The notes: generated from the letters alone by a model not told the origin. Shown: positions 11,932-25,956, counted from the first letter of the stretch. The stretch: DNA of 64,000 nucleotides from Motacilla alba alba (GCF_015832195.1 NC_052018.1:39375052-39439051), one strand, 5' to 3'. Numbers and translations are program-made.

Positions 11932-14900
11932 GTCAGAATCATATTTGTTCTCAGATGGGGGAGATTTGGTCCACTACTAGCAGGACTAAATATTCCCAGA
12001 AGGAATGTCTCACAGCAGAAAGCCTTTTATTCTGGGAGCCAACGTCTCAAACTGGGCATTGTAAAGAGAGAATGTTACATCTTCAGTACCGAGACCCATG
12101 AATAATTTCTCTGCATGTAACTGCAGAGTTTTTCTCTAACTTCTTTCATCTGGAAGGCTGTGTCTGGGAATTGTTTCTAGCACAATTATTTCCTCTTTGT
12201 ACCTGCAGCACTCTGGGCCCTCATCAGAACTGAGCTGCTATAGGTACAGTGTTTATCTCACATTTAAAATGCTGATCCTAAAAGAGAATTTCTGGGGGGA
12301 AAAAATTAATTCAGGAATTAAGAACAGGGATTTTGGTCCAACAACTGCTTCTTCAGGTATTTAATATTGAAATTGCCTGATGATAATCACACAAAGACCC
12401 TCCTTTTTGTCAGCAAAACCCCTATGGCATTTAATTACTTGATTCTGGGCGACAATGAACGGTTCTGTGTCTCTTTTGTGCCTACATCACAGTGTGACTC
12501 ACAAGTATCTTTACTCTTCCTTAGCTGTGGCATTCTGCTCTAGAGCATATGCTCTAACCACATTGCATAAATCCATGGGAGAAGACACCCCTGACCACTT
12601 AAAAGTTAACATGTTCACTTTGCACTGATCTTGAGCCAGAAAGACAGCACTTAAATTAGTAGACCATAAGTTTGAGCATTGGCTTGGAGTAAATATTTAA
12701 AGTGCTTACAGAAATAATGACACAATCACCAGAGATTGATACCAGTATTTCACATCATATCCTGCAGCTTGATAGCAAAGATGGAGTGACAAATGGGGGT
12801 TCATACTTGCACCTGCTCTGTAGGTGGCTTAGCCCTTTACACAAACTTCAGTGTGTAAACCTGGGAAAGAATGAATGAGTGCAAAAAGGTGTGTCTATCC
12901 AGGTTGGATTTAGGCTTCTTTATATCACAAAGAGGGCTTGAAGCCAAATTCTTCACTTCAGCAACTTCTCCTAATTACCTTAGAAGTTTTGTACTGAGTT
13001 TTGTGAATCCTGTTTTGAACTACCTTTCTGGTCATTAAAGTATTTCTCTAATAATTGTGTGCAAATTGCATTTACCTAACTTGTGGCTGGGGATGCTGAT
13101 AAGTAGAACTAAAAAGACAGTTTGCCTCACTGCTGCATTGAACAAAAATTTCCTGTCTGAGTCCAGGCCCAAGAGATTATCATTAAGCAGGAAAAAAAAA
13201 TCCTTTTGATAAGCTTGAATAAGTCCTTTCCCAATTAAAATATATAGATATTAAAAAAATAAGTGTTCACATTGCTACTAATTGGAAAGTAAGGAAACAA
13301 GAAGAACAGTAGTTTTGTGAATTAATAAAAATTTTGAGTTGCACAAGAGGCTGTATGAATCCAGTATGAGCCAAATACATATTTCTTTTTTTCCTTTATT
13401 TTTCTATACCTCACTGGGATTTTAAAGTAAGTTATTTCTGGTGGTTGAAAGGATTTTCCTAGTGATTCACAACAACATAACTTTGGACATGTTCCAAAAC
13501 CATGGCAACTAATAGACATCTTTCACTATTTAGTCATGCTTTGAGCTAACTCAATGTCTAAAACATGCTCTGAAATATTGACCCAAACAGTGCAGTTTAA
13601 GATGAACCTTTTATGACTAGTATTACACTTGCCAATAACTAAGTAGTAAAGGTAAGTGACATCCTGAAATTCAATTTATATCCTATAAAAAAGAAAGGAA
13701 AAAACCTTCACCTAAGTACATGGTACATAACTTTGCCAAAAGAAGTTTTATTCTGCTGACACTTACACTAAAATAAATAAGTAAAGAAAAGAAAATACTA
13801 AGATAATCAAAGAGTCATCATAAAATGGATCAAAATCATATTGTGAATATATATGCACACACAATACATACAGTAGCTGAATATGAAATAATAATGGAGT
13901 GAATTTTATCTTAGCACTTCAGTGTCTCTCAGAAGATCCAGCACATAGGTCTCTGTCACAAAGAGATAGTCCAGAGACTGCTTCAGATGAGAATCTGGCC
14001 TATCACACTAATGTGACGTGAGGTTACATGTCCAGAGGAACAAAAATAACTGTCGCAGAAAGTTGCCAAGGTCATTTGACTCCCTCCTGGAATTTGATTC
14101 AATGAGTTGAGAATGAATGGAGTATCAACAGCTCAAAGATGACTTAAGAGAATCTAATTACACCCAACAAACTGTTGACCCCTCTGTTATCAAAGCTTAA
14201 GGATAAATTCCCGCCTACCCTGTGCAACCTCCCTCATCAATATTCTGAGGTAGGATACAAGGAAGCTCTTATTGAGTAACTCCTCTGTCACTCTTGCTTT
14301 AGTCCAGCACAAATAATTTAATACAGAAGAAAAAAATAACTGATAGTAGCCACAGAGCCACTTATCTTTGATTACCCTATCCATGGAGTGGTTTAGGGTT
14401 TGAAATACAAGTGTTTTAGTCTCAAATTAATATCTCTGGTCTCCCTGATCAGCAAAACTGCCACCCTCCCCCCATCACCATCCTTGGCTTTTGGCATGTC
14501 ATTATTAACAACAGTAGCTCAAAAGCTGTCATTGAGTGTATTTCTAGTAATTTCAAACCAAACAAAAAGTCCTTTCTATGGCTGTATCCTGAGTAGAGAG
14601 ATATTCAATCAGCTAGTAGAAAATGCAAAGGAAGGAATGTCAAAATTTATACAAGCTTGAAAAAATTTAAACCTGATATTTTTTGTACAAAAATGCCTCC
14701 TGATTTGGCTGTCAAGCAGAGTAAAGCAGAGCTTAATCGTTTCAGTGTGAAGTAATGCAATTCTAAGGTGAACCTTCATTTAGTGTATCATTGTTCTGTG
14801 GTAAAATGGTGATCTTCTGTCAAGTAAAGAGATTTGATTGGTAACAAAAAACAGTAAAATGAGAAGAAGATCCAGAGGAAAGCTCACAAAGAACAGACAA

Positions 14901-17900
14901 TGTTCAATGAATGTGGATAACAACCTTCTTTCTTTGACACCGGTTTGCATTTCCGAAATGTGCCAGAAAGCATTCTTTAACTTTCGGCAGCCAGGAACCT
15001 TAGCTATTTTCATTAAGGCTTCATTTGTGTTATGAATGTTTTTTGTTAAAATATGTTAAATGAAGAAAAGTAAGTGTTATTTTCAATTCTTAAAAAACCC
15101 CAAGAAATTGCAAAGCTATGCCTCCAGTCCCTCCTGTGAACAGATTTAAGAGATGCCTGCTGAGTAGTTGTCCTCAGACTTCCAAGTCTACATATATTGA
15201 CAATCTCTTCATAAGGATTTAAGATATGTGTATTTCTCAATAATCACTGCCTGCTTTAAATCATGTTTTATTACTATCATGCATACTACCTTTAATTTAC
15301 AGAAGATATCCTGCTGGTGTTCATGTGAAATGTGTAAAATGTACTTCTTAATGTCCCTGTGTGCCCTCTGCAATACCCATCCATTACACAAGAGCAGCAA
15401 ATGTTGCATGTGTTGTATATTGTTACCGTATAAGATGGTGTACAGTCAGTGCCATCAGCTGGAAAGTGTTTGATTTCTGCTCATAGGTTTGCTAGGGATT
15501 GTGCAATCCTCAGGGATTTTACAGGCTCGCCAGATTTGAGATACAGAGACATTTTACACAGGGCTTTGTGATGCCTGCTGAGTGGTTTTCTGCAGGTTGC
15601 ATCAATTCACTATGCTAATCAACAGAAGACAGTAAATAAGAGTTATTTAATTGCCATTAAAGACCACTTTCTCCCTCTGGATATGAATGAGCAACTGCCA
15701 ATGACTTTAAAAAGAGGCACTGATCTGAACCTAGGATCTAATTCTATGTGGTTTGGTTTTACTCTATTGCTTAGTGGTTTCACTGCTAGTCCAAGGACCT
15801 AGATCAACTTTTCATGCGTCTGTTTATGGCTCGAGCAAAACTACTTTATCAAAATTCTCTATCAGCATTTCTCATGGCCTTATCCCCCAAATGCAGAGGT
15901 TTTCACATACTGGAATACCCTCGGCATGTTGGAAGGTTGCCATCAATAAAGAAAACTACTACATTCCATATACAGCCTGGACAAGGCTACAAGTGGGAAG
16001 ATTGCTGCTGCTGATCCTCCAAATCAAAGTCTTTGCAGGGGTAACACACTAGAACACTGCACATATTGCTCAGTTTTCCCCTTCTAAAATGTTGCAGTGT
16101 TGGTGCAAGTCACTATAAACTCTTAAGCACTGTGGTTGACATGAAAAGGTGGAACTAGAGACTGCCCACACCCTGACCAGCAGGAAACCACACAGATCTA
16201 CCAGCATGGCTTACACTTCTTCCTGCAAGTGGCCCATCAAAGATCCTCCTTCTCTTGGTCCAATGGTCCAACCTGCATTTATGTAATAATTTATAGCAAA
16301 GTTTGGGCCAACATTATCCAATTAACCTAATCATTCCTTAGAGTCATGAATTTAGGCCAAAAAAAAAGGAAATGAAAAAAAGCCAATCTAGTTGGTGAGA
16401 TGTAAATTCCACCTAGCAACTACTGCAGTAGGAGTTTCATTCTTGGAAATTCATAGGAAATTATTCATCACTAGGAATTAAAAGGTTGGAGAGCTCATTA
16501 TGCTTTTAAGATTACCAGCTATATTTGATTTCATGATTGGTACAACCCAAAGAGCTCTGAAACTGTATCTTTACCATGATTAATCTGTCAGGCTCAGGAA
16601 TACACATTTTGCTCCTCACCATTTGTAGTAGCCTAATCCTAGCCTAGTTGTAGCCTGGTCTCCAAAGACTAGATTCTCCTCATCTAATTTTAGATTCTGA
16701 AATGAAATAAATAGTAGTCAAGTGCAGTATCCCCATGGCTAGTGACAGGTTACAGGTTTTTATTAACTGCAAGGGCTCAGGATGGGTTTTTCTGACTCTT
16801 CCTGTCTGCTTTTGCCTTTGCCAGTGAAAAGGTTTATTCTAGCTTACACTGTTGAATCTGCAAATGCCTAATGACCAAGTGGACATCATCTAATTTATTT
16901 TTGCCTTTCTTAATTTTGCATAATTTTGTGCTACAGCACTTATTGCTGCTATAATGTTGATATATGCTCTGTAAATAGTATATATTGGTTAGAGGTAGCT
17001 ATTCTCATAGTTAGTCTGAGTAGAATAAAGCATCTATGATTCCAGAAAAACAATATGGTGTAGGGCAATAAAAGTGCAGAAATGTGGCCGGAGCACAGAG
17101 GCTTCAGGGCTCTGCACGGCTGGCGTGTTATCCACTTCTGAGCAATAAAGGAATGGAGCTCCTGGAGCTCAATGGAACTGCTTTCAGGAGTCATCAAGAG
17201 CACAAGTGGTGTCTGGCATATACAATATGCATCATATAGAATTAAATTTAGAAGTAATTCGAAATTGCAAACTAAAGAAGAAAGACCTAAGGATTTCTTG
17301 GAAAGCCACAGTAGGCCCAAATTTACACTTGGTTGAGGAGGAAGAAATTATCAACATTCCTCTTGTCATGGCAAAAGACTTGAGATGCTGAGTGTTCAAG
17401 TAATCTGACTATTGAAATGAAGAGGAAGAGCAATGGCATACAATGACTGGCTGGGGGACAGGGGTGGGGGAAGAGTTAATGAGTAAAAGATAACTTAAAT
17501 GAAAGAATTTTTGTAAATATTCAACCCAAGACATATGGACATTGATTTATAACAGTACTGAGTGTTCACATCTAAAAGCAAAATATGCTAGGCCAGTGTT
17601 GTATATATACAAAGTTCTCCAGCAAACCTAAGTATTGTGACACTAAGGCTACAAGGGCGAGATTTTAAAATATATTCAGGTACCCAAAATTATGCCTATA
17701 GGGATTTTCTCAGAAGACATGAGAAATTAAATCCCTAACACCCATGAGTCAGGGTTAGCATATCCTTAGGCTAATGATATCTGCAAACTAATTTGCTTAC
17801 CTACACTTTTAAAATTTAAAAAGAAATCTGTCTCCAAGTATGTGAAGGTTAGGAGCTTGAATTTATATTTTTGACAGGGATATCAGGAAGAAACATCAAA

Positions 17901-18254
17901 CTAAAGGCTTTGAACATGCAGAAAAAGAGTGGGAAAGCTATCAAAACATCTTAGCACCTGATCATGGGCAGGTTTACCCCACAGTTGAATGGATAATGCA
18001 GAAAAAACACAGCTCAAGCTATAGCTAGTCAGGCAAATCAAGCCTGTGAAGAGAATTTTGAGGGACAGGATATGTGTTTTTCTTCTTCTAGTTTTTTAAG
18101 AACCTGTAAGTACAACTAAAAGAAATTATGAACAAATTTATGATATCCTTAAGAAATTCTTCCAAGTGTCATACAATTTTCCCAGCCAGAGTGACTTCAA
18201 CACCTTATGAGACTTATTGTCAGGTTTTCTATACTGATTCACAACCTACTTAGG
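11932..18254. other. Non-coding, nothing firmly recognised
   Basis: This is mostly AT-rich sequence. A patch at about 17,080-17,210 retains a few CpGs and lies in a 123-codon minus-strand frame (16,949-17,320), but I see no domain. A G-rich run sits at 17,452-17,471. No tRNA or other structured RNA was noticed. Confidence 0.4.
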
Positions 18255-18560
18255 TGTATCAAACAGAAGTTCAAAAGGCAACTTGATCACAGTTCATAAG
18301 AACCCAGAGGAAAATACTTCAGATATTTGAGACACTTTAATCTGAGGGACAGCATCATGAAAAGATTCAGTTTCTGGTTAAGTTGAAGATAGAAAAGTAA
18401 AAACTGGGGAGAAGAGACAGATTTTAGGAACAGCAGTAATTAATCATTGTTGCAGCTTGCCAAGGTAAGTGGCAAATTCATCATAACTGAGTCTTTAATT
18501 CAAGATTGAATGATTTTCCAAAGGATGGGAGGCAAACAATAAATTTTGGTGCTAGATAGC
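18255..18560 (+). mobile_element. Old CR1-type LINE fragment, 3' part of ORF2 (plus orientation)
   Basis: The plus strand follows the layout of an old CR1/L3-like ORF2 terminus found in birds, crocodilians and turtles. In order it shows GGCAACTTGATCACAGTTCATAAG, a middle block with AAGATTCAGTTTCTGGTTAAGTTGAAG, then ACAGATTTTAGGAACAGCAGTAATTAATCATTG and finally TTCAAGATTGAATGATTTTCCAAAGGATG. These correspond to the tail of the ORF2 reading frame (a VTVINHWN-like region and an FKSRLDVFLKD-like region). It carries many substitutions and frame breaks, so it is much older than the other CR1 pieces here. The borders are approximate. Confidence 0.65.
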
Positions 18561-18753
18561 AAAAAAAAGATAAAAAACTTCCTAAGGGAGAATATTTTTT
18601 GTCCTGTGATATCCACACATCTAGGCTAAGTCCACGGCACCCCAGGCTGCCTTTGATGATGAACAAGAGATGATGGACACATACCACAGGATGTACAGCA
18701 TGCATTCACTGAACTCTATATGGAGCATTTATCTTTTGGCCTTGCAGTGTGCA

Positions 18754-18875
18754 TTTGTTTTGGTGTTTTGGGGGTGTTTTTTTATTTTATTTTGGCTTTT
18801 TTTGGTTTTATTTTTTGGGGTTTTTTTGGGGGGTTGATTTATTTTGTTTTGTTTTGGGGTTTTTTGTTGGTTTTT
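18754..18875 (+). repeat. T/G-rich low-complexity tract
   Basis: About 120 bp consist almost only of T and G, with four runs of four to six G (starting at 18,770, 18,817, 18,828 and 18,856) separated by long T stretches. It ends abruptly in CCCCCCAAAA. The loops are too long for a compact G-quadruplex apart from one 7-base loop. It may be a decayed simple repeat. Confidence 0.7.
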
Positions 18876-19245
18876 CCCCCCAAAATTAATTACAGGTAAT
18901 TATTACAAATCCCTTTTTTTAACATTATATATCTGCTCTGTTTCTTAATATGTATAAACTCAAACACTGTCCTAGACTTCTGTTTTATCATTAATTGAAT
19001 AAAAAACTGATCAAAGATTAAGGAAAAGTACTGTATATTGTGAAAATAGTTTACAGTCAAGAGTATACAATGACATTCCTGTTTTTTGCTTCTGCTGATG
19101 TTTGCTTGCATTTGCTTTCACTGTCTTTATTTCCAAATATATGAATGTTTTAGAAGTTCCAGAGACTATATTCCTTATCAGAGGTAATAATAAATAATAA
19201 GAATAACTTTTATAATGGACTTTTCTCCTCCAGAATTAAACATAA

Positions 19246-19270
19246 ATATATATATATATATATATATATA
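19246..19270. repeat. (AT)n microsatellite
   Basis: An uninterrupted AT run of 25 bp is followed by CGCATGTG. Confidence 0.9.
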
Positions 19271-22200
19271 CGCATGTGAAAGTAAAAGAATGTGAGCCAC
19301 TAGTTTTGAAAAATTTGTATAATTTTGTATCAACCATAAATTTACCAAAATCTGAATTGTATGTTCCTAAAACTAATGAAATTTAAAAGATAGTTAGGAA
19401 GCCTTGACAGAGAACAAGTCACTCTATATGGGACACTCCCTCAGGGATATTTTAGTCAATTAAGAGTGGTCATAATTGAGATGGTAGCAACCAAAGAAAG
19501 GGGAAGAGAAGGTGGTATGAGAGTACAACTTCTCTTCCAAATCTGTCAGTTAGTTTTGCAAGAGATATTTCCTTTCTCCACAGACCTTGCCTCTCCTACA
19601 TCCCTGGATCTCAAGTAATTCTGCAAATTAATTTTTTTTTTTTAATATTCTGACTCATCTTGTGGTGTGAGGTTTAGTAGTACCTCCTAGGTTTTTGGAA
19701 CATGTTTCCTCAGGAGAGTGAGTTAAGCTGGAATATTGATATCCAGTGTGACTGATTACATTTTGAATGCACAAATGAAGTTCTGGAGTTTGTCAATGCT
19801 CAAAATACATTAATTACTGTATGGATTTTATTGAAGTGGATCTTGGTGGAAAAAAAATTAATCACTGTCCAGCTTGTTCTTCAATCTTATACACTCAAAA
19901 AAAAAAAAAGGAAACTTTTCCAAATGTACTTTCTTAAAAGTTTCAATCTGTTATATGCCATCAGATTTTGTCCCTATTGTTTCTCTAATGATTCATAAAG
20001 TATACAAGTGGTATTATGTACCTAACTTCAAACAACATAATTCAAAATATTATCTTACTGTCTCTTCAAATTTGTAAACAATATTTAAACAATAATTTAC
20101 CATTATCTATCATGAAAACCTTTGACATTATGTATACTGGAAGTGGAGGTTTCCTAAGCTCCAAGTTCTTTTTCACCACATCTCCAGCATCTCCAGTGGT
20201 CAGCACAAAGGCAGCGTTTCAAATCCCTCCGTGGGCTACTAACTTTGGCTTGTCTACATACACAAACTTTTCACTGTTGCTTCCCACTCCATTGCATATT
20301 TTGTCAACATCAAAGGAATCTGAGGCTTTCCAAATGTCTCAGCTGTCTAACCCACATGATTCTAGGATTTGGAGCTGATGAGTTGTTGTTATTACTAGCT
20401 GCTAGGTGGAACCATACAGCGGACCACGATCCTATTGTCCTAAATACTATGAAAAGTGAGAACAAATGATGGTTTGTGATTTCAAGTACCTTATAGTCCT
20501 TCCAGACAAATGAGAGAAGACAGGGGTCTAAGAGAGCAGTGCAAAAGAAAGAGTCAGGTTTATAATTAATTTTTAACAGTTGCAACTGATACTGAAGAAA
20601 AACACTGAGAGAACAGAGGATTAACTCTCACATGGGCAAGAAGACTTTTAAAGTTTAATATGTCCCTTCAAGGACACTGTAAAATGAGTTACTATGGAGT
20701 TAAATGTTTGTACTTCTCTCCAATTATTTGGTCACATGTATACAGATCAGCCTGTTCTAGTGGCAAATATCCCTGCCCAGCCCAGGGAGGGTTGCAACAG
20801 ATCTGTAAAGGCCCTCCCAGCCCAAAGCATTCTACAATTGACTTTACGTTTCAAGTAGAAAGCATATCCATTTTTCTAACTGTAGGCTCTGCCCAACCAG
20901 ACTGGGCTCTCACATGAAAAGGCTTTATTTCTATTCCCCTCAGTGTTAGCAGTAAAAATGGCCAGACCAGCTGGGTCCTTATTTTCTTCCAGTAATGCAT
21001 TCAATAACAGTTGCTATATTCTGCTGCCAGTTGCAATTTGAAATTCAGCTATGCCTACATTGCAGACTTCTGTGGGCATAGCCCTGTGATCCACTGATAG
21101 GAAAATGTCTTACAGAAGCTCCTGTTATAAGCATACTCACATCTAAAAAAGAAAAGCTAAACAAAACAACCCACAAAAAAACCAGAGCTTTTAGCTAAGT
21201 TTGTTCAGCTGCTCAGCTTGCTTAATTCAGAGGTGAACAAATAAAGTATGCAATACATAACTTTCACAAAAGAAGGTGCATCCTTATTTAGAAAGAGTTA
21301 CTACTACAGCACATTACTGTAGGAATAACTTTAAATCATTCCTAGTGAAGACATGGCCCTTAATGAAGAATTCTGTTGACGATACACAGAACAGACAGAG
21401 TTTGCAGCATAGTTGTATTGACTTGGTAGCATTGAGAAAGAAATTGGTAGATTCTTTGTTTCCAAAACCAGCAGATTTAACACTGAACTAACATAGAAAC
21501 AAATCCATTGAAGTTTTTGTGCTTCCTTTTTCCTGTATTAAGCTTCCATTTAGTGTACCACTACTGAAATATATATATACATGAAGTATCAACAATATAA
21601 TACTGGTGCACAAGAGTCAAGGCAGGAAAGAGGCAGGAGAAATCTATAATTAGATTTTTCTCAGTGCATCCATCTTCATTTATCCAAGAGGCCAAAGTCA
21701 TTATTATTTACTCAAGAATCTCCTTGGAGAGTAGAACTGTAAAGATTTACTGCATATTATGAGAATCTGTAAGTATATTGAAGTTCCTTAGTTCAATTAT
21801 TTGTCCCTTTTACACTTGATTAAAATGGGAAGAAAGTTATACCAGTTGTATACCATATGTTTGGTTTCTGATTTTATCTTCCTCTCCTAAGTTGTTCCTG
21901 TAATAGAAAAGGGGTAACTGTATTTCAATTCTTCTCTCACACTTTTTTCACCAGCTGATATAAGCTTACCTGTAAAGGTCTTTGTGTTTGGTAAGAGAAG
22001 ATGACAAAGTTTGTTAGGAAATTTGTGACAGAAAGTCTTAACTAGAATAGTTGTAGTTTTCACAGCCGTCCTTTGAGCTCAGTGGAGTTTGAGGCTTAGA
22101 TGCAGCATGGTCCCTTTAAAGATAATGGTACCCCAGACCATTCTGGATTCAAAAATTAAGTCCTTGCTTTGTTTTGGCCTGTTAGAACGTCACAGTTTTT

Positions 22201-22342
22201 CAGGATCAATCCTATGAGTCAAAGTGCAGAGGCATTTAATTTTAAATTTTAAATCTGGTTCTCCTGTATAACGTGGAACTGCTGCTAAGCAAACAGCTTT
22301 ACTTTATAAAAATGGTACTATGCACATACCCAAAAAAAAAAA
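19271..22342. other. Non-coding, nothing recognised
   Basis: This is AT-rich sequence. A 120-codon plus-strand frame (20,016-20,378) and its overlapping minus-strand frame (20,310-20,585) lack any recognisable domain or convincing splice sites. There are short AT and A runs only. Confidence 0.4.
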
Positions 22343-22368
22343 CCCCAAACCCAAACCCCAAAGCACCC
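22343..22368 (-). other. Compact G-quadruplex motif on the minus strand
   Basis: The plus strand has C-runs of 4, 3, 4 and 3 separated by AAA, AAA and AAAGCA. The minus strand therefore has four G-runs of at least three with loops of 6, 3 and 3, which satisfies the standard G3+N1-7 rule. An A-run of 11 precedes it at 22,332-22,342. Confidence 0.6.
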
Positions 22369-25300
22369 TACTTCACAACAGATTACTTATTCTTAATCTT
22401 GGGCAAACAAAATTTCCTGTGAATAAAAGAAAGCTGTAATATAACCTATTATCTACCTTTCCATATAGAAAATATTTTAATGAGTGTTTTATTTTATTTT
22501 CTCTAAAATAAAGACATTAACAGACAGTATAAATGTGCCTAAAAAGAGAGACTTAAACCACTCAGATATCAGAGTGTGTTCTGAAAGCCTACAGTTCTTT
22601 CTCAGATTCAAATATTAATATTTTGTGTTGTTCGTTAAACTTAATCAAACCCAAAGCCTCGCACTGGGTTCAGTTCTCACTGTACAACACAATTCTGGTC
22701 CCAGTCTAGGATCCTACTCCTTGTCCACAACGTTGCAAACTGCATCAAGTCGCTGTGCTCATCAAGGTCATTCAGGCTGATTGCATAGCTCCAGGTGCTG
22801 GCATTAGGCAATCCAGCTACAGAATCAGGGCCAAGCCTAAGGCAAGCCATAACTAATGAATGTCAAGAACAGCAAACCAAAGGGTGATAGATTTTTAAAT
22901 GATGCACTTAACCCCCAATCAATTATAAATAGTTAAATGCACACAGGACTCCCACAAGCATGGGTTCTGTGTCCTTTGAAATAAATATGGACAAAAAGAA
23001 GAGTCCTATCCTTGCAAACACTGATGGGATTAACTTTATGGGAACAGCACCAGTGGAAGAGCACACATTTAGGTAGAGCATGTAAGAATTTCAGTAAGCT
23101 CTTAAATATTCTTCCTTTAAAAACATCTCATGTAAATATTCCGATCGTGTTAGATAAAAAATAAATAATTTTCTTTTTTTCCATGATTTTGATAAATATC
23201 TAGTTTTACAGTTGGGGAACTGATTGAGAATGGAATTGTTTCTTTTGTTTTATTTTTGTAATATTGTTCCGTTTCCTTTGACCCTGACAGTATCATGCTT
23301 TTTTACTTAAAAAATATCTATTAATATCCACATTTTCCATTATATGGGTAAAACACATTACTGTGCTCTCAGAAAATATTTTGGAACCTTCAGACAGAAG
23401 ACAGCATAAGCGTGTTTCCAGTCTAAGGTGGCAAGCTCAGCAGCCAGCGTTTGCAAAGGCAATTTATATAACAACAATATAATCACAAAGGGCTTACATT
23501 TTATCTTCAACGAGAAAAAAATATTTACTGCAATTGCAAAGGTTTTATAGAAGACATGAAATCTAGTATCTAAGAATAAACCAGTTCATTACAATGACTT
23601 TGAAATGTAAAGGTTAATATTTGTATTCTTCATAAGCAAAATTCTGCTATAATTTAAAAACAGCTAATTCATTGTACATAAACATAAACCCTTGCACAAA
23701 TTTGTAAAGAGCATGCAAGAATCTGAAGTCAGCCCTGTAATTTCCTGAAGAACTGACTAATTGTCAACAAAGTAATTTTGGCAAAAAAACTATTCAGTGG
23801 GCATATGCAAGCTTGCTTTAATGCAAGCTAAATTTGTAGTCTAAGATAGGAGAGCTAAAGCCATTCATCTGAGGAAAGACAGGACCTCAACGGTTCATTT
23901 CCTATTCTGAATCTCAGTGAAAAAAATGTTTACGCTCAGTCTCCCATTTCTCAGGAATGACTCTAACTACCAGACGACTATTGTATTGTCCCTACTGAAG
24001 TCATTCATCAGCAACTGGAGAGCAAGTGAGAAACAACAAAAAAATTAACTATATTAAAAACTACATGAAATATTTTAAACTCCTATCTTAACTATGTTAA
24101 AAAATATGAGCCAATTTCTTTGCCTCTCGTGCTAGATAAGATGGTGTCATTATCTATACAGAGCCCAAATCTTTCCTACTGCACTATTTCCCTTCTCTGA
24201 CTACCCCCATTTCTCTTAACAGCCTAGATCCTGTGCTGGAGAAGGCAAAGAGGAGGGGTGCAGGGACAAACCCAAGCAAAATGGTAAAAATTTGCAAGTT
24301 AGAACGGTGCTTAGATCTAATCCCAGGACTGAGACCAGAGAAGAAAAAAAAAAAAAAAAAAACACTGAAAGATTAATTTGTTGAGTTTCTCTGCAGGCTG
24401 CAGTGGTTCAGAATGAAACATTAGGTTCTTCTCCTACTGACTTTAGTGATGCCCAGAGCTGGACCTGTAATTTCCCTCCCCTTTCATTTTTTGTACTTGG
24501 TAGCTTGGTTGAGCCTACAGCGACACAAGACATCCTGTAGCCAGGGGCTGTAACCTGCCTTCTAAGTACATATTTTTTGCCAACAGCTGCAGGGAAACAG
24601 AGACAGGTCCCTGACCTTCTCTCAATAATCTAATGAAAAAGATGCATATTTTAGTACCTTTTCCTGTTCCTTGGGAGTAATTTTTCTTGTTCCCAGGGAG
24701 TTCTCACTAGAATAGCTGCACTCAGAAATACCTTCACGCCAACAGCAAGCTCACGGGGGTTTGAACCAATTCCCACCATGGTTATAGAAATATTTGTATT
24801 GTCTACAGCGAATTTTGGGTCAGGCCTCTCTTTCTGAATAAACCTGCTAGAAGACCAGACCTACTCTCTAAGTGACTCTAGCCCTTACAGCAAATCAGCA
24901 GTTTGTGGAGCTACGTGGAAATCTACCCAATCTCTCTCTTTCCTGGCTTCACAAGTGGGAGCTGTTGATACCTGCACAGCTCCTGGTACAAGGCAGAGCA
25001 GAAGAGCACAGTAAGTTAATCCACAAGCCATTCAGAAACGTCTAGGACAGAGACAGTGACACCAGGGAATCATATGTCTGCACTGAAAATCGAGTAAATT
25101 GTTTACTTGGAAGGTTGATGAGAAACGTGCAAATGAACCTCTGAAGCAACTACTTGTCAGGTAAGGATACTAATGTGCTCTAATAAAAAGCAGTATGTTC
25201 TCATCATTGCAGTATCTTTTCCCCAAACGTACTTGCAGCAGTTTATCAACATTATATAATGCAGGGAGAGTTCAGGACAAGGATAAAGAGTTGATAGCCA

Positions 25301-25600
25301 GCTTTTGGTGTGCTTGTTTTTTTGACTTGCTTGATTCATAGGTCTCATCTTTACACAATGTACTTAGAGCTGTTTTTTTTTCTTTTATATTTAATGATCA
25401 GTATTATTCTTTATCCTAAATGAACATCCAAGAAATCCTTTAGGTTTCAGGAGCAGGCTTGAAAGACTGCTTTTAAGAACTAATCCAGTGTATGGTTGAT
25501 TTCTCATGCAGTCAATGATTATTGTATTATATGTTTCCCTCTTTTTTACTCCCTTTTTCCCTACCACAGAACCGTTTTTTTTAACTCCTGCCGCGTAGGG
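22369..25600. other. Non-coding, poly-A run at 24,344-24,362
   Basis: No exon or clear transposon was seen. A 19-base A-run lies at 24,344-24,362. Possible traces of very old amniote repeats (about 22,665-22,860 and 23,860-23,990) are too weak to name. The tail of this stretch is the immediate upstream flank of the CpG island. Confidence 0.4.
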
Positions 25601-25670
25601 AAAAAAAAATAAAAACAAACAAACAAAAAAAAACAAAAACAAAAACAAAAAAAAACCACCCCAAAAAACA
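25601..25670. repeat. A-rich (CAAAA)n-like tract upstream of the CpG island
   Basis: Seventy bases of A runs are interrupted by single C, one T, and one CCACCCC cluster. The tract lies about 65-130 bp before CpG density rises. Poly(dA) tracts beside CpG islands often exclude nucleosomes; here that is only an inference. Confidence 0.8.
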
Positions 25671-25956
25671 GAAGAAAGGAAGAGCAGGAGAGCAGGATAG
25701 AAAAGCTCTAGCAGTGTTTTTTCTTTAGGGATTGTGGCGGGAGTGAGGGAGAGGGGCTAGGGACCTCCTGTCCTTCAGAGGAGCAGGTCGCCCTTCCCGG
25801 GGGCACGGAGAGGGAAGGGGGAGTGTGAATGCCCTGCGGGGGCAGCATCACGCCTGCCGTGGCCCCGGGGAGCTCCGGGGACACCCTGCGGCGGAGAGCG
25901 CGGGGAGGGGAGCGCGGGGGGACGGCGGCTCCGCGGCCGGCGAAGCGGAGGGGCTG

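Noticed and set aside
16949..17320. 123-codon minus-strand frame over a CpG-bearing patch
   Set aside because: No recognisable protein feature; the CpG patch resembles an old repeat remnant more than an exon.
17452..17471. G-rich run considered as a G-quadruplex
   Set aside because: Only three G-runs of adequate length are present.
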